A DNA stretch of 64,000 nt from Akkermansia muciniphila (GCA_945861535.1 CAMAUZ010000019.1:1-64000); one strand, 5' to 3'. Positions 24,529 to 33,983 are shown, numbered from the stretch's first letter. Notes: generated from the letters alone by a model not told the origin. Program-made: numbers and translations.

Positions 24529-25256
24529 ACCTCCGCGTCATCCTCATCACGGGTGCGAATGGCGGCCTCGGGCAGGCCATCGCGCGCGCCTTCCTCGCCG
24601 AGTCGCCGGAGAATTTTGTCTGGCTCGGCGTCCGCCAGCGCCGCGACGCGGCGGAAAAACTGGCGGCGGAATTTCCCGGCCGCTGCGAGCTGGCCGAACT
24701 CGACGTGACGCAGCCGGAGGCGTGGCGCGCGCTCGTGGAGCGCGTCCTTGCGCGGCAACAACGGCTCGAGGTGCTGGTGAACAACGCGGGGTTTCACGCG
24801 GATTCGCTGCTCGCGCAAATGCCGGCCGACGACTGGCGCGGCGTGCTGGCGACCAATCTGGACGGCACCTTTCACGGCTGTCAGGCGGTGTTGCCGGCGA
24901 TGATCTCGCAGCGGCACGGGCGCATTGTGAACATCGCGTCGCTCAGTGCGCTGGCCGCGCCGGCGGGGCAGACGAATTACGCGGCGGCCAAGGCCGGCGT
25001 GGTGGCGCTCACCCAGTCGCTGGCGAAAGAGGTCGCGCGCATCGGCATCACGGTGAACGCGATTTGTCCCGGCTTCATCGAGACGGAGAGCCTGGCGTCG
25101 CTGGCCCCGGACGCGCGCAAGGCGCTGGCCATGCGCATTCCCATGCGCCGGGTGGGCCGGCCCGAGGAGGTCGCCGCCGCCGTCCGGTTTCTGGCGGGCG
25201 CGGAGGCGGGCTACATCACGGGCGCCACGTTGAAGGTGGATGGAGGAATTTTGTGA
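24525..25256 (+). CDS. 3-oxoacyl-ACP reductase (FabG-like SDR)
   Basis: This 243-residue short-chain dehydrogenase has the nucleotide-binding motif T-G-A-N-G-G-L-G (9-16), the 'NNAG' motif (86-89) and the catalytic residues Ser139, Tyr152 and Lys156. It would reduce beta-ketoacyl-ACP with NAD(P)H. The start overlaps the stop of the chain-length factor (ATGA at 24525-24528), so it is dedicated to the same pathway rather than being the housekeeping FabG. The C-terminal 'GYITGATLKVDGGIL' is the standard end of the family. Confidence 0.9.
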   Translation: MNLRVILITGANGGLGQAIARAFLAESPENFVWLGVRQRRDAAEKLAAEFPGRCELAELDVTQPEAWRALVERVLARQQRLEVLVNNAGFHADSLLAQMPADDWRGVLATNLDGTFHGCQAVLPAMISQRHGRIVNIASLSALAAPAGQTNYAAAKAGVVALTQSLAKEVARIGITVNAICPGFIETESLASLAPDARKALAMRIPMRRVGRPEEVAAAVRFLAGAEAGYITGATLKVDGGIL

Positions 25257-25282
25257 AAACAAACTGCGAAACGGGAATTGGA

Positions 25283-25676
25283 AAACCACGGCTGGACACG
25301 GATGAACACGGATGGGGACGGGGGCGGAAACGGGTGGGGATTTTTACCGCCCAGCGCGGCGGATGGCTCCGCGAGAAACCCTACGATCTCGCTGCCATGA
25401 GTCCCTGCGAAAGTTCGCGCAGTCCGCACCAGTGCCTCGGTCTCCCTCTCCTCCGTTCGGAACGGAGGAGAGGGTTGGGGAGAGGGTTGGGGAGAGGAGG
25501 CGCTCCGCAAAGCTGGGCCGCTCGCAAGGGTGCAGCACCCCTCTCCCCGGCCCTCGCCCCGTTCGTGCCTCACGGGGCGAGGGAGACGGACGCACTTCTT
25601 TTTACAACGGTCCCGGAGGAACGAACGTTCGCAACCATCGGCATCCGTGTCCATCCGTGTCCATCCGTGGTTCAAG
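25283..25676. repeat. Composite inverted-repeat region
   Basis: A left arm with repeated GGACACGGATGAACACGGATG is mirrored at the right by CATCCGTGTCCATCCGTGTCC. Inside lies a second paired repeat built on CCCTCTCCTCCGTTCGGAAC with its complement, and a third on CTCGCCCCGT/ACGGGGCGAG. This fills the gap between the ketoreductase and methyltransferase genes. No gene is visible. Confidence 0.7.
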
Positions 25677-25698
25677 TTTAGCGTCCGGTCTGAAACTC

Positions 25699-26436
25699 AT
25701 GCGTCCTCACGAATCCATCTCGGGCCGGTACGAAAATGACGACGGCAAGCGGACGTTTGTCCGCGAACTCTTCAATCGCGGCGCGCCGCATTACGACCGG
25801 ATCGGGCGCGTCGGTTTTTTGGGCACGGGGCAGTTTCATCGGCGGCGGGCGCTCGAGCGGGCGGGACTGCGGCCGGGCATGGACGTGCTCGACGTGGCCT
25901 GCGGCACCGGCGCAGTCACGCGCGCGGCGGTGGAAATCCTCGGCGGACGCGGGCGGGTGTGCGGGGTGGACCCGAGCGACGGGATGCTGGCGGAGGCGCG
26001 GAAAATCGCGGGCGCGGAGTTTCACGTCGGCCACGCCGAGGCGCTGCCGTTTCCCGATCAGAGCTTTGATTTTGTGTCGATGGGCTACGCGCTGCGGCAT
26101 GTGGCGGATTTGCAGCGGGCCTTCACCGAGTACCGGCGTGTGCTGCGGCCCGGTGGCCGGCTGTTGATCCTGGAAATCAGCCGGCCGCGAACCTGGCTGG
26201 GGCTGGTCGGCGCGCGGTTTTATTTTCGCGATCTGCTGCCGGGGTTGTCGTGGCTGCTCACCGGCAGCGGCGACGCGCGGCTGATGATGTCCTACTACTG
26301 GGAGACCATCGACGCGTGCGTGCCGCCGGACGCGATTCTGGCGGCGATCGCGGGCGCGGGTTTTGCGCAGGTCGAGCGCCACGTCGAGTTGGGAATCTTC
26401 AGTTCTTACACCGGACGCACGGGGGAGCGGGGGTAA
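25699..26436 (+). CDS. Class I SAM methyltransferase, UbiE/MenG-like
   Basis: This 245-residue enzyme has motif I 'VLDVACGTGAV' (63-73), the acidic SAM-ribose residue in 'VCGVDPSDGML', and the UbiE-style segments 'FVSMGYALRHVADLQRAFTEYRRVLRPGG' and 'ISRPR'. A menaquinone C-methylase is possible, but the position after the ketosynthase/ketoreductase operon (same strand, with a repeat-rich gap of 440 bp) also fits a tailoring methyltransferase of that pathway. The ATG at 25699 begins M-R-P-H-E-S-I-S-G. I cannot decide between the two roles from sequence alone. Confidence 0.85.
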   Translation: MRPHESISGRYENDDGKRTFVRELFNRGAPHYDRIGRVGFLGTGQFHRRRALERAGLRPGMDVLDVACGTGAVTRAAVEILGGRGRVCGVDPSDGMLAEARKIAGAEFHVGHAEALPFPDQSFDFVSMGYALRHVADLQRAFTEYRRVLRPGGRLLILEISRPRTWLGLVGARFYFRDLLPGLSWLLTGSGDARLMMSYYWETIDACVPPDAILAAIAGAGFAQVERHVELGIFSSYTGRTGERG

Positions 26437-26630
26437 GCGCCGGGCAGTCTCCGCGGGAGTCGGCGCACTGCGAGGGCGGGGTCGCGGGGGAGGATTGGCA
26501 AGGGAATTGAGGGCAGGGGAATGGGGGCGGGAAAAATTTTCGTCTTCGTTCCGTTGCCTCCATTCCTTCGCCAGCCTTTTCCCTGCCGATCATTTCTCTG
26601 TCGATTAATCCGCTGCCAAGCATCCGCCCA

Positions 26631-29279
26631 TCACGGTGTCTTGAGTCGGAAGAAGCGCGGGGAGCCGGAGGCGTCTTGTGTGAGGGAGTGGTACACGACG
26701 GCGTTGTTGGTCACGAAACCCGGCGGGGGAGGCACGTCGAGCCACAGGAGCGGGTTGGCGAGATTGGTCGTGGATTGCAGGAGGAGGGTCACGGGCGCGA
26801 GCACGAGCGGCCAGGCAATTTCCACATTCGATGAGTCGGAGAGGGTGCGCGCGGAGAGGGTGCGCTGGGCGGTGCTCAGGACGGCGATGAGGGATTGGGA
26901 AAGGTTGTCGGCGGAGTGCGTGTCGCCTTCGAGCGCGGCGACGCTGACTTGATGAAACGCGACGCCGGCCGGGGTGTTGAAGACCGTGAGGGTGATGGTC
27001 GCGGAGGCGGCGTTGGAGAACACGCCGAGCGAGCAGGTCAATCTTCCACCGCTGAACGAGCAGGTGCCGACGGTCGAGGTCGCGGAGACGAATTGCATTC
27101 CCGCGGGAAACGTGTCCTGCACGGTGACGCCGGTGACGGTCGAGGGTCCGCGGTTGGTGATGGTGATGTACAGGGTCGCGGGCTGGTTTTGCAGGAAGAC
27201 GGGGGGCGCGTTGGAGGTGGTGATGACGAGGTCGGTCGGGCGCGTGACGAGGAAGGTGGCGGTGCTGGTCGTGGTGCCGTCGGCGTTGGCTACTTGGAGC
27301 GTTCCGGTGGTGGCCCCGGCGGGCACGGTCGCGGTGAGCTGCGCGGGGGAATCGATCGTGAACGCGGCCGCGGTGCCGTTGAAACGCACGGCGGTGGCGC
27401 TGGAAAAGTTCTGACCTTGCAGCACGACGGCCGTGCCCGCCGGTCCCAACGTGGGCGCGAAATTATCCAGCCGCGGCAGGACGGCGAACGAGCCTGCGCT
27501 GTAAATGACGCCGCCGGGTGTGGTCAGCACGAGCGGGCCGGTCACGGCATTGGTCGGGACCGTCGCGGTGAGCTGGCTGGCGGAATTGAGGGTGAAGGGG
27601 GCGACGATGCGCGTGGCGTTGGTGCTGGCGAAAGTGAGCGACGTGGCGGCCGTGAAATTGGTGCCGGTGATGGAGAAGACCGTGCCGACCACGCCGCTGG
27701 CGGGGGCGAAAGCGGTCAGCCGCGGCGGCGCATAAAACGGGACGCCGCTCGTGCCGGTGCCGGACGGCGAGGTGATGCTGATCGGTCCGGTGAGCGCGCC
27801 GGGCGGCACGTCCACGCGGAGTTGGGAATCGGCCGTGACGGCGGCTCCGGCGGCCGGCACGCCGTTGAAGAGCACGCCGGTGGCGATGGTGAAATTGATG
27901 CCGGTGATGGTGATCGATGTGCCGCGCGGGCCGTTGGTGGGCGTGAACCCGAGGAGGAACGGCGCGGACCCGGTGACGAAGAAATTGCTCGTCGTGGTCG
28001 CACCGCCCGCAGTGGTGGTCACGCTGAGCGGCCCGGTGGTTGCCCCATTGGGAACGCGGGCCTGGATCTGCCCCGGGGCCGGTGCCACGGCGGTCGCATC
28101 GGTGACGCCGTTGAATTTCACCACCAGCCCGCCCGCCGCCAGATTCAGGCCGCTGATCAAAATGGGAGCGCCGGCCGAACCCGCCACGGGCGCGAAGCCC
28201 GTGATGATCGGACCCGCTCCCGTGATGAAATTGGTGACGCTCGTGCCGGTGCCCGTCGAGGTCGTGACGGAGATGGGGCCGGTGGTCGCGCCGGCGGGAA
28301 CGAACGCTTGGATGGAATTCGCCGCGAGCGCCGAGTACGCGGCGGTGACGCCATTGAATTTTACCACTGTCGTCCCGCCCAGAAAATTGAGGCCGTGGAT
28401 CACGACCGCGTCGCCGACGGCGCCCAGCAAGGGGAAGAAATCGGTGACGATGGGCTTGGTGCCGGTGACGAAGGTCTGCGCGTTCGTGGCGGTGCCGCCG
28501 GTGGTGGTGACGGTCAGCGGGCCGGTGGTGGCATTCGCCGGAACGACGACGCTCAACTGCGTCCCCTGCCCCGTGAGCGTGACACTCGTGGCCGCGACGC
28601 CGTTGAACCGCACGGTGGACGCGCCCGAGAAATTCGCGCCATACACCGTCACGATGTTTCCCGGTGCGGCGGCCAGCGGTACCACGTCGGTGACGACTGG
28701 CCGCGAGGACGCGAGAAAGTTCGTGACGCTGTCCGCGCTCCCCACGGTGGTCACGACGGTGATCGGGCCGTCCGTCGCGCCGGTGGGGACGGTGGCGGAG
28801 ATTTGCTTTTCCGCGGTGACGCTAAAGATCGCCGCCGTGCCATTGAAACGGACCGCGGTGGCGTTGGTGAAGTTGGCGCCCGTGATGATCACGGGCGTTC
28901 CGGGCGCGCCCAGCGGTGGCGAGAACATCTCGATCCGCGGCGGCACGGTGAAGTTCGCGGTGCTGTTCCCGACGCCGGAGGAGTTGCTCGCGAAGAGGCG
29001 GCCGGAGGTCGCGGCCACGGGCACGAAGGCGACGAGTTGGTTGGCGCTCAGGGCGGTGAAATCGGCGAGCGCGTCGTTGAAACGAAGCTGGGTCGTGGTG
29101 GAAAAACCGCTGCCATTGATCGTGACCGGCGTGCCCGGCGGGCCGCTGGCAGGCACGAACGACGTGATGCCCGGCACCTGCGCCACGGCAATTTCGAGGC
29201 ACGCGATCCAAGCCAGCCAGATGCCGGCACACCGGCGCGCGCCGGTCAGCACCGCGGTCAGGGAGTCGAAAATGCTCAT
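26631..29279 (-). CDS. Exported IPT/TIG-repeat protein with DUF11 domain
   Basis: This 882-residue protein has an N-terminal hydrophobic segment (W-L-A-W-I-A-C-L-E-I-A-V-A-Q) and eight consecutive IPT/TIG immunoglobulin-like repeats of about 80 residues. Each carries 'P..G..GT.V.I.G.NF....V.FNG' and '(A)TVP.GATTGP(I/L)'. A DUF11-type repeat follows ('ITNRGPSTVTGVTVQDTFPAGMQF'), then a C-terminal segment ending 'SPRFFRLKTP', an ending often seen in secreted proteins of this phylum. It is probably a cell-surface or secreted binding or structural protein. I used the ATG at 29279; a longer frame to 29378 has no signal-like start. Repeats are similar but not identical. Confidence 0.85.
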   Translation of the reverse strand: MSIFDSLTAVLTGARRCAGIWLAWIACLEIAVAQVPGITSFVPASGPPGTPVTINGSGFSTTTQLRFNDALADFTALSANQLVAFVPVAATSGRLFASNSSGVGNSTANFTVPPRIEMFSPPLGAPGTPVIITGANFTNATAVRFNGTAAIFSVTAEKQISATVPTGATDGPITVVTTVGSADSVTNFLASSRPVVTDVVPLAAAPGNIVTVYGANFSGASTVRFNGVAATSVTLTGQGTQLSVVVPANATTGPLTVTTTGGTATNAQTFVTGTKPIVTDFFPLLGAVGDAVVIHGLNFLGGTTVVKFNGVTAAYSALAANSIQAFVPAGATTGPISVTTSTGTGTSVTNFITGAGPIITGFAPVAGSAGAPILISGLNLAAGGLVVKFNGVTDATAVAPAPGQIQARVPNGATTGPLSVTTTAGGATTTSNFFVTGSAPFLLGFTPTNGPRGTSITITGINFTIATGVLFNGVPAAGAAVTADSQLRVDVPPGALTGPISITSPSGTGTSGVPFYAPPRLTAFAPASGVVGTVFSITGTNFTAATSLTFASTNATRIVAPFTLNSASQLTATVPTNAVTGPLVLTTPGGVIYSAGSFAVLPRLDNFAPTLGPAGTAVVLQGQNFSSATAVRFNGTAAAFTIDSPAQLTATVPAGATTGTLQVANADGTTTSTATFLVTRPTDLVITTSNAPPVFLQNQPATLYITITNRGPSTVTGVTVQDTFPAGMQFVSATSTVGTCSFSGGRLTCSLGVFSNAASATITLTVFNTPAGVAFHQVSVAALEGDTHSADNLSQSLIAVLSTAQRTLSARTLSDSSNVEIAWPLVLAPVTLLLQSTTNLANPLLWLDVPPPPGFVTNNAVVYHSLTQDASGSPRFFRLKTP

Positions 29280-29668
29280 CGCGCGCGCCAGACTAGCCGG
29301 GGGAATTTCGTCGTGAAATAGGGAAGAACCTGAGCCGCAGCCAACACAGCGGGTGCAGTGGAAAACGCATGATCCCAAAAAAAGCGGCTGGAACCACGAA
29401 AGGAGCAGGGCTGGCGGAATCGGGGGTTGTCACCTAGCGGTGAGCTATTCGGAGGTCGAGCCACCGCGCTTCCGCCCTTTGTTTTCCAGCTTTTCGTGCT
29501 TTTCGTGTCTTTCGTGGTTCAACCCGACTGCCATTTCCAAGATGATTTGACTGAAGGCGCTGGCTGCGGCGGTTCATAAGCACAGCCGAGTTGGGCAGGG
29601 GAATTGGGGGCAAGGGAATGGGGGGAGAGGAACTGGGGGCGGGCGGGGCTGCGGTCTCATCATTCCAA

Positions 29669-29698
29669 GAAAAAAGCCTGAACCACCCGGTTCAGGCT
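29669..29698 (-). terminator. Intrinsic terminator of the sigma factor gene
   Basis: On the minus strand, AGCCTGAACC and GGTTCAGGCT form a 10-bp stem with a 4-base loop, followed by a run of T (A-run at 29669-29674 on the plus strand). It starts 28 bases after the sigma factor stop codon. Confidence 0.9.
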
Positions 29699-29726
29699 CT
29701 GTTTCGAGACTCGCGCGAAGAAGCGC

Positions 29727-30827
29727 TCACGCCGCCAGCGACATTCTTTCCAAGCGGTTGATCTTGTTCCGCAGTTTGCGCAGCGCGATCTCCTGAATCT
29801 GCCGGATACGCTCGCGGGTGACGCCGAACTTCATGCCGACTTCCTCGAGGGTTTTCTCGTCGTCGCCGTCCAGCCCGAACCGATAGCGCAGGATGGTCGC
29901 TTCGCGCGGGTTCAAGGTCAGGACCATGCGGCGCACCATGTCGCAATTGGTCTTCTCCTCGTATTCGCGATACGGATTTTCGGCGTTCTCATCGGCCACC
30001 ACATCGGCGAGCCGGTTGGAATCTTCGTCGTTGCCCAAGTTGGCATCCAGCGGCGCCGGGGTGACGGCCGAGCGACGCAGATCGGCGATGCGGTCGGCGG
30101 TCGTGGCCAGTTCGTCGGCCAGTTCGGCATCCGTGGGTTCGCGACCGAGCAGTTCCTGCAATTTCACGGTCGTGCGGCGGAGGTGAAACAGCTTGTCCAC
30201 CACATGCACGGGCAGGCGGATGGTCTTGGACTGGTTGGCCAGGGCGCGCTTGATCGCCTGCTTGATCCACCATGCCGCGTAGGTCGAGAGCTTGGCACCC
30301 TTGGCGGGATCGAAGCGCTCGACGGCCTTCATGAGGCCGATGTTGCCCTCGCTGACGAGGTCGAGCAGGGGCACGCCGTAGTTTTCGTAGTCGCGGGCGA
30401 TTTTGACCACGAGCCGGAGGTTGGCCTTGATCATGTGTTCCCGCGCCGCCTTGTCGCCCCGCTTGATGCGCGCGGCCAGGTCGATCTCTTCCTGCACGGT
30501 CAGGAGCGGGGTCTCGGCAACTTCGCGCAGATAGAGATTAAAAGCCGTGCTGCCATCGTAGCTGCCGCGCACGATCACGGGTTCGGACGGGAGCACGCCC
30601 TCGCGCGGGTATCGCGGCACGGGCGCCACAATCACGACCGGCGGGACCACCGGCGCCTTGGCCACCAGCCGGACGCGCTTCGCGACCCGCTTGCGGATGC
30701 CCTGCCGCGCCGACACCTTGGCCCGACCGCCGCTGCGCACGGCGACCTTTGCCTTCGGAGTGCGAGCCACCACCCGGCCACCCGCACGCTTGCCCAATTC
30801 GGTTTCAATGAGGTGTTTCATAAACAT
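29727..30827 (-). CDS. RNA polymerase sigma-70 factor, RpoD/RpoS-type
   Basis: This 366-residue sigma factor contains region 1.2 ('DGSTAFNLYLREVAETPLLTVQEE'), region 2 ('HMIKANLRLVVKIARDYENYGVPLLDLVSEGNIGLMKAVERFDP' in pieces, with 'YAAWWIKQAI'), region 3 and region 4 with 'RFGLDGDDEKTLEEVGMKFGVTRERIRQIQ' split over the helix-turn-helix. It would direct RNA polymerase to promoters with -10 and -35 boxes. Region 1.1 is absent, replaced by a 90-residue Lys/Arg/Ala/Val-rich leader. That is more like a group 2 or short primary sigma factor. AGGA precedes the ATG on the minus strand by about six bases. It ends at a strong intrinsic terminator. Confidence 0.9.
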   Translation of the reverse strand: MFMKHLIETELGKRAGGRVVARTPKAKVAVRSGGRAKVSARQGIRKRVAKRVRLVAKAPVVPPVVIVAPVPRYPREGVLPSEPVIVRGSYDGSTAFNLYLREVAETPLLTVQEEIDLAARIKRGDKAAREHMIKANLRLVVKIARDYENYGVPLLDLVSEGNIGLMKAVERFDPAKGAKLSTYAAWWIKQAIKRALANQSKTIRLPVHVVDKLFHLRRTTVKLQELLGREPTDAELADELATTADRIADLRRSAVTPAPLDANLGNDEDSNRLADVVADENAENPYREYEEKTNCDMVRRMVLTLNPREATILRYRFGLDGDDEKTLEEVGMKFGVTRERIRQIQEIALRKLRNKINRLERMSLAA

Positions 30828-30961
30828 TCCTATGCTCTAGTTTCAGGCTGTGTGATACCGTCATCATTGTTGACCACTTGGACAAGAAACTATTCAAGAA
30901 TCGCCCTCAGGCTTACTCCGTAGGGTCGGGACGGTAGGGGCGAAGGGTGGAAGAAGGAGGC

Positions 30962-31570
30962 TCAGGCCGCCATAGCCAGCTTGGCATCAAGCAGATGCAA
31001 CGCAACGGCGCCGAGGCTGCGCAACGAGGAAGCGTCGTTTTCGATCCGGGCCTGGGTGAGCGCGCCCTCGAAATAACTGAACAACCAGCGGGCTTTCAGG
31101 CCGGCATTGTCGCCCGCAACGCTGCCCTCCTCCTGGGCGTCGCGGATGGCCGACTCGAAATAGCGGATGTAGCCCTTGACCAGGGCGAGCACCTTTTTGC
31201 GGATCTTTTCATCCCGCGTGCAGACTTCCGAGCCAAGGTTGAACAACGGGCAGCCGAGGACGTAGCCACATTCTTTCTGCAGCTTCTTCTGGCACTGATA
31301 AACGTGCTCGAAAAAATTCTGCAACCGGTCCAGCGGCGGGTGATTGCGCGAAAAAATCTCGGCCAACACCGGCTGCCGCGCCTGCCAGTCCGCCTCCAAA
31401 CTGGCGACCGCCAGCTCGGATTTGTCGTCGAAGAAATGGTAGAAACTCCCCTTCTGCACTTTGGCCCGGCGGCAGATCGCATCGACCGTCACCGCGCCAT
31501 AGCTCTGCTCCCAGATGAGGCCCTTGGCCGCTTCCAGCAGGCGTTCTTTTGCATCGCTGACTCGTCCCAT
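30962..31570 (-). CDS. TetR/AcrR family transcriptional regulator
   Basis: This 202-residue regulator has an N-terminal helix-turn-helix (V-T-V-D-A-I-C-R-R-A-K-V-Q-K-G-S-F-Y-H-F-F) and a ligand-binding C-terminal half with the 'GCPLFNLGSEV' motif seen in one subgroup of TetR proteins. It probably represses its own or neighbouring genes in response to a small molecule. No efflux pump or obvious target is adjacent, since the sigma factor lies downstream and a truncated MITE-like element upstream. The cysteines at 'KECGYVLGCP' may be relevant for redox or ligand sensing, but this is speculation. Confidence 0.85.
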   Translation of the reverse strand: MGRVSDAKERLLEAAKGLIWEQSYGAVTVDAICRRAKVQKGSFYHFFDDKSELAVASLEADWQARQPVLAEIFSRNHPPLDRLQNFFEHVYQCQKKLQKECGYVLGCPLFNLGSEVCTRDEKIRKKVLALVKGYIRYFESAIRDAQEEGSVAGDNAGLKARWLFSYFEGALTQARIENDASSLRSLGAVALHLLDAKLAMAA

Positions 31571-31654
31571 TTGCGCGCAGCGTAACGAACGCCCCCGCCC
31601 GCCACAAGGAGCAATCCCGCTAACGCGCTCTATTGCAACAACGTGGACGGCGGA

Positions 31655-31845
31655 AGGCGCAGCTCAGCTTCTTGCATGCGGCCTCGCGCCCCGCGCGGGG
31701 CCGTGTGGGGCAGGCATCCCTGCCTGCCGGTTCACGGGGCATCCCTGCCCCGTGTTCCCGGCTCCGTCGCGCCACACGTCCGCCGTGGGAACGGGCGGCA
31801 GGATGCCGCCCGAACCGGCAGGCTGGAAGCCTGCCCTACAGCACC
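31655..31845. mobile_element. MITE-like element, truncated copy
   Basis: The left end reads AGGCGCAGCTCAGCTTCTTG, matching the family terminal repeat, and the interior has the same self-complementary GGCAGGCATCCC motifs. The right terminal repeat is missing. The element ends close to the stop codon of the next minus-strand gene at 31864. Confidence 0.7.
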
Positions 31846-31863
31846 GGGGCATCCGCACGTCGG

Positions 31864-33765
31864 TCAGTTTCGCAGCGCCGGCGGTGTGGGGGCGAAACTC
31901 CGGAAGGTGATGCCGTCATTCGCCGTCCGGGCACCAAACACGGTGAAGTGAAAATAGCGCGCCACGGCCTCGAACGGCGGCAGCAGCGTCGGGTCCAGCC
32001 ACTCACGGAAGCCGCGCTCGGCGGTGCGCCCACCCATGCTCGGCAGCGGGTTGAACGACAGCAACGCGTCCAGCGCGGCCGGATCTTTCTTCATCGCCTC
32101 GAAGCTGAGCCGGATGATTTCGCTCTGGTTTTCGTAGCCGAACCAGCCCGTGTCCGTGCCGCCGACTTTCTGCGCCGCCTCCGCCAGGCCGGCCGTTTCC
32201 CGCAGCGATTTGCCCGTCGCCTCGCCCGTGCGCAGGTATTCCTCCAGCGCCCCGCCATCCGTCGCCATCGCGACGTAGCCACCGCTGGCCGCGAAATGCA
32301 GCGCCAGCGCCTGCGGCTTGCCGCGCTCGAAGCCGGTCATCGGGATCATTTTCAGGGAATAAATTTTGCGCCCGAGAAACTCGCGCTCGGCCACCGGCTC
32401 GGAACTGAGCAACGCCGAACCCGTCCGCAGCGCCTGCACGAGCAGATCCGGTTTGGGCGAACCGATGAGATTGATCGACGGCGGCGAATTCAAATCCTCC
32501 AACCGGCTGCTGCGCGGCACTTTTTCGTAATGCACCAGGTCGTTGCCGAGGTTGCCGATGAGCTGTTTGCGCAGGTCAAAATTCGGATCGCGATCTTTCC
32601 CCGCCGCCTCCATCACGAACTTCACCACGCCGGCCATCGCCGGGGAAAACTCGTTCAGGATGGTTTCGATGGCGCTCCACGCCTTCTGCCCATCCTGCCG
32701 CCACCGCGAAAACTTCACCACGTCCGCCGACACGAACGCCGGCGGCGCGGCTTCCTTCGGGTCCATCGCCAGAATCTTGAGCAGGCCCTTCCGCGTCGCC
32801 TCGGGCGCATCGAGATACACCGTGCCCAGGGTTCCCTCGGCCGAATGATTCAGGCTGAACGAAACACTCTTCAGCGCGTTCAAGCCGAACGCCTGCATCA
32901 TTTTCTCCGGCTTCGGCGCGAGCGGATTCGCCGGCCGCCCGCCGTCGCCGCTCTCCTGCGCGAGGAGATCGTTGATGACCTGGAAATTCGCCCACCCGAA
33001 CGCCAGCGAATTGCGAAAGAGCGAATTGTAAATGCTCTCGAACTCTGGCCGGTCCGCCAGCACCGGCAGCAATCCGCCCGCGTGCCCGATCAGCACCTTT
33101 TCGAAATCCTTCGGGTTATTTCCCACCAACAGCAGCGACCCGAGCTGGCCGACGGAAATCTCGTGCTTCTTTTCCGCACCCTTCGCCGGCGCGCCGTCGA
33201 GGTCCGGCTTCGCGCTCTTGAAGCCCGGCAGCGCCTTCTCGAATGGTCCCTTGAGGTCGCCCGACGAGATGACCAGCGTGATGATCTCCATGTCGCGGAC
33301 GCGGTCGGTCTTCAGCGGCCTGCCGTTCTCGAGCCACTTCTTCTTCAGTTCCGCGAGGTTCTTGCGGAGCTGCTCGGTCTTGTCCCGGCTGTCGAGCATC
33401 ACCAGCCACGAGCTTTGCCCCGCGCCCTTGTTGCCGCGCTGATAGCCGGTCATCGCGTAGGTCACCTGGCCCTGCAACAGCTCGGCGTAGTCGCTCAGTT
33501 TCACGCCCAGCTCCTTCTCCAACGGCGCGATCACCTCGGCCTTGAAGCGCGTCTCGAACTTCTCCGTGAACTTGCGCATCGCCGGATCGCGCCACAATTG
33601 CGCCATGGAAAAATCCTTCCACGCCGCCGTGGCCTTCGCCCAGTCGGGCACGGTGACAATGGCCGCCGTGTCCGCCGGCAGCAACCGCTCGGCGGAGGTG
33701 ACAGCGCCGCGGACCAGCGGCGGGGCGCAGAGCAGGAGCGCGGAAAGAACGAGTAGCGATTTCAT
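31864..33765 (-). CDS. Exported hypothetical protein, DUF3352-like
   Basis: This 633-residue protein has a clear signal peptide (M-K-S-L-L-V-L-S-A-L-L-L-C-A-P-P-L-V-R-G) followed by 'RLLPADTAAIVTVPDW', which resembles the beginning of DUF3352-type proteins of unknown function. The mature part is globular with several 'LxSxDLKGPFEKAL' and 'GYVAMATDGGALEEYL' segments repeated in style, suggesting an internal duplication. No catalytic motif was recognised and there is no membrane anchor. It precedes an HtrA-like protease gene on the same strand but 218 bp away, so operon membership is uncertain. Confidence 0.65.
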   Translation of the reverse strand: MKSLLVLSALLLCAPPLVRGAVTSAERLLPADTAAIVTVPDWAKATAAWKDFSMAQLWRDPAMRKFTEKFETRFKAEVIAPLEKELGVKLSDYAELLQGQVTYAMTGYQRGNKGAGQSSWLVMLDSRDKTEQLRKNLAELKKKWLENGRPLKTDRVRDMEIITLVISSGDLKGPFEKALPGFKSAKPDLDGAPAKGAEKKHEISVGQLGSLLLVGNNPKDFEKVLIGHAGGLLPVLADRPEFESIYNSLFRNSLAFGWANFQVINDLLAQESGDGGRPANPLAPKPEKMMQAFGLNALKSVSFSLNHSAEGTLGTVYLDAPEATRKGLLKILAMDPKEAAPPAFVSADVVKFSRWRQDGQKAWSAIETILNEFSPAMAGVVKFVMEAAGKDRDPNFDLRKQLIGNLGNDLVHYEKVPRSSRLEDLNSPPSINLIGSPKPDLLVQALRTGSALLSSEPVAEREFLGRKIYSLKMIPMTGFERGKPQALALHFAASGGYVAMATDGGALEEYLRTGEATGKSLRETAGLAEAAQKVGGTDTGWFGYENQSEIIRLSFEAMKKDPAALDALLSFNPLPSMGGRTAERGFREWLDPTLLPPFEAVARYFHFTVFGARTANDGITFRSFAPTPPALRN

Positions 33766-33983
33766 GGAGTTGTCGGGGACGGGTGAAAAGGGGTTGAACA
33801 GCTGAAGCGTTGAAAAGTTAAAAGGGCAGCACGCGCCGGGGCGGCTTCGTCATTTCGCGTTTTGGCGGCGTGCTCAACCAACTCCACATGCCGGGGCCAG
33901 CCGGACCCAACGTGGGCGCTGGCTTTCTGGATCACGCCGGCGCGAGCGCGGTGGGGCAGCGCGGACAATCACAACCGGGCAGC

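Noticed and set aside
23343-25256. A continuous 637-codon frame spanning the KS, KS-beta and ketoreductase genes
   Set aside because: Only the last 243 codons (ketoreductase) are real; the earlier part is an out-of-frame reading of the KS genes.
26895-29321. An 808-codon open frame on the plus strand
   Set aside because: It is antisense to the IPT-repeat gene; the Gly/Arg/Asp-rich translation has no domain and results from high GC.
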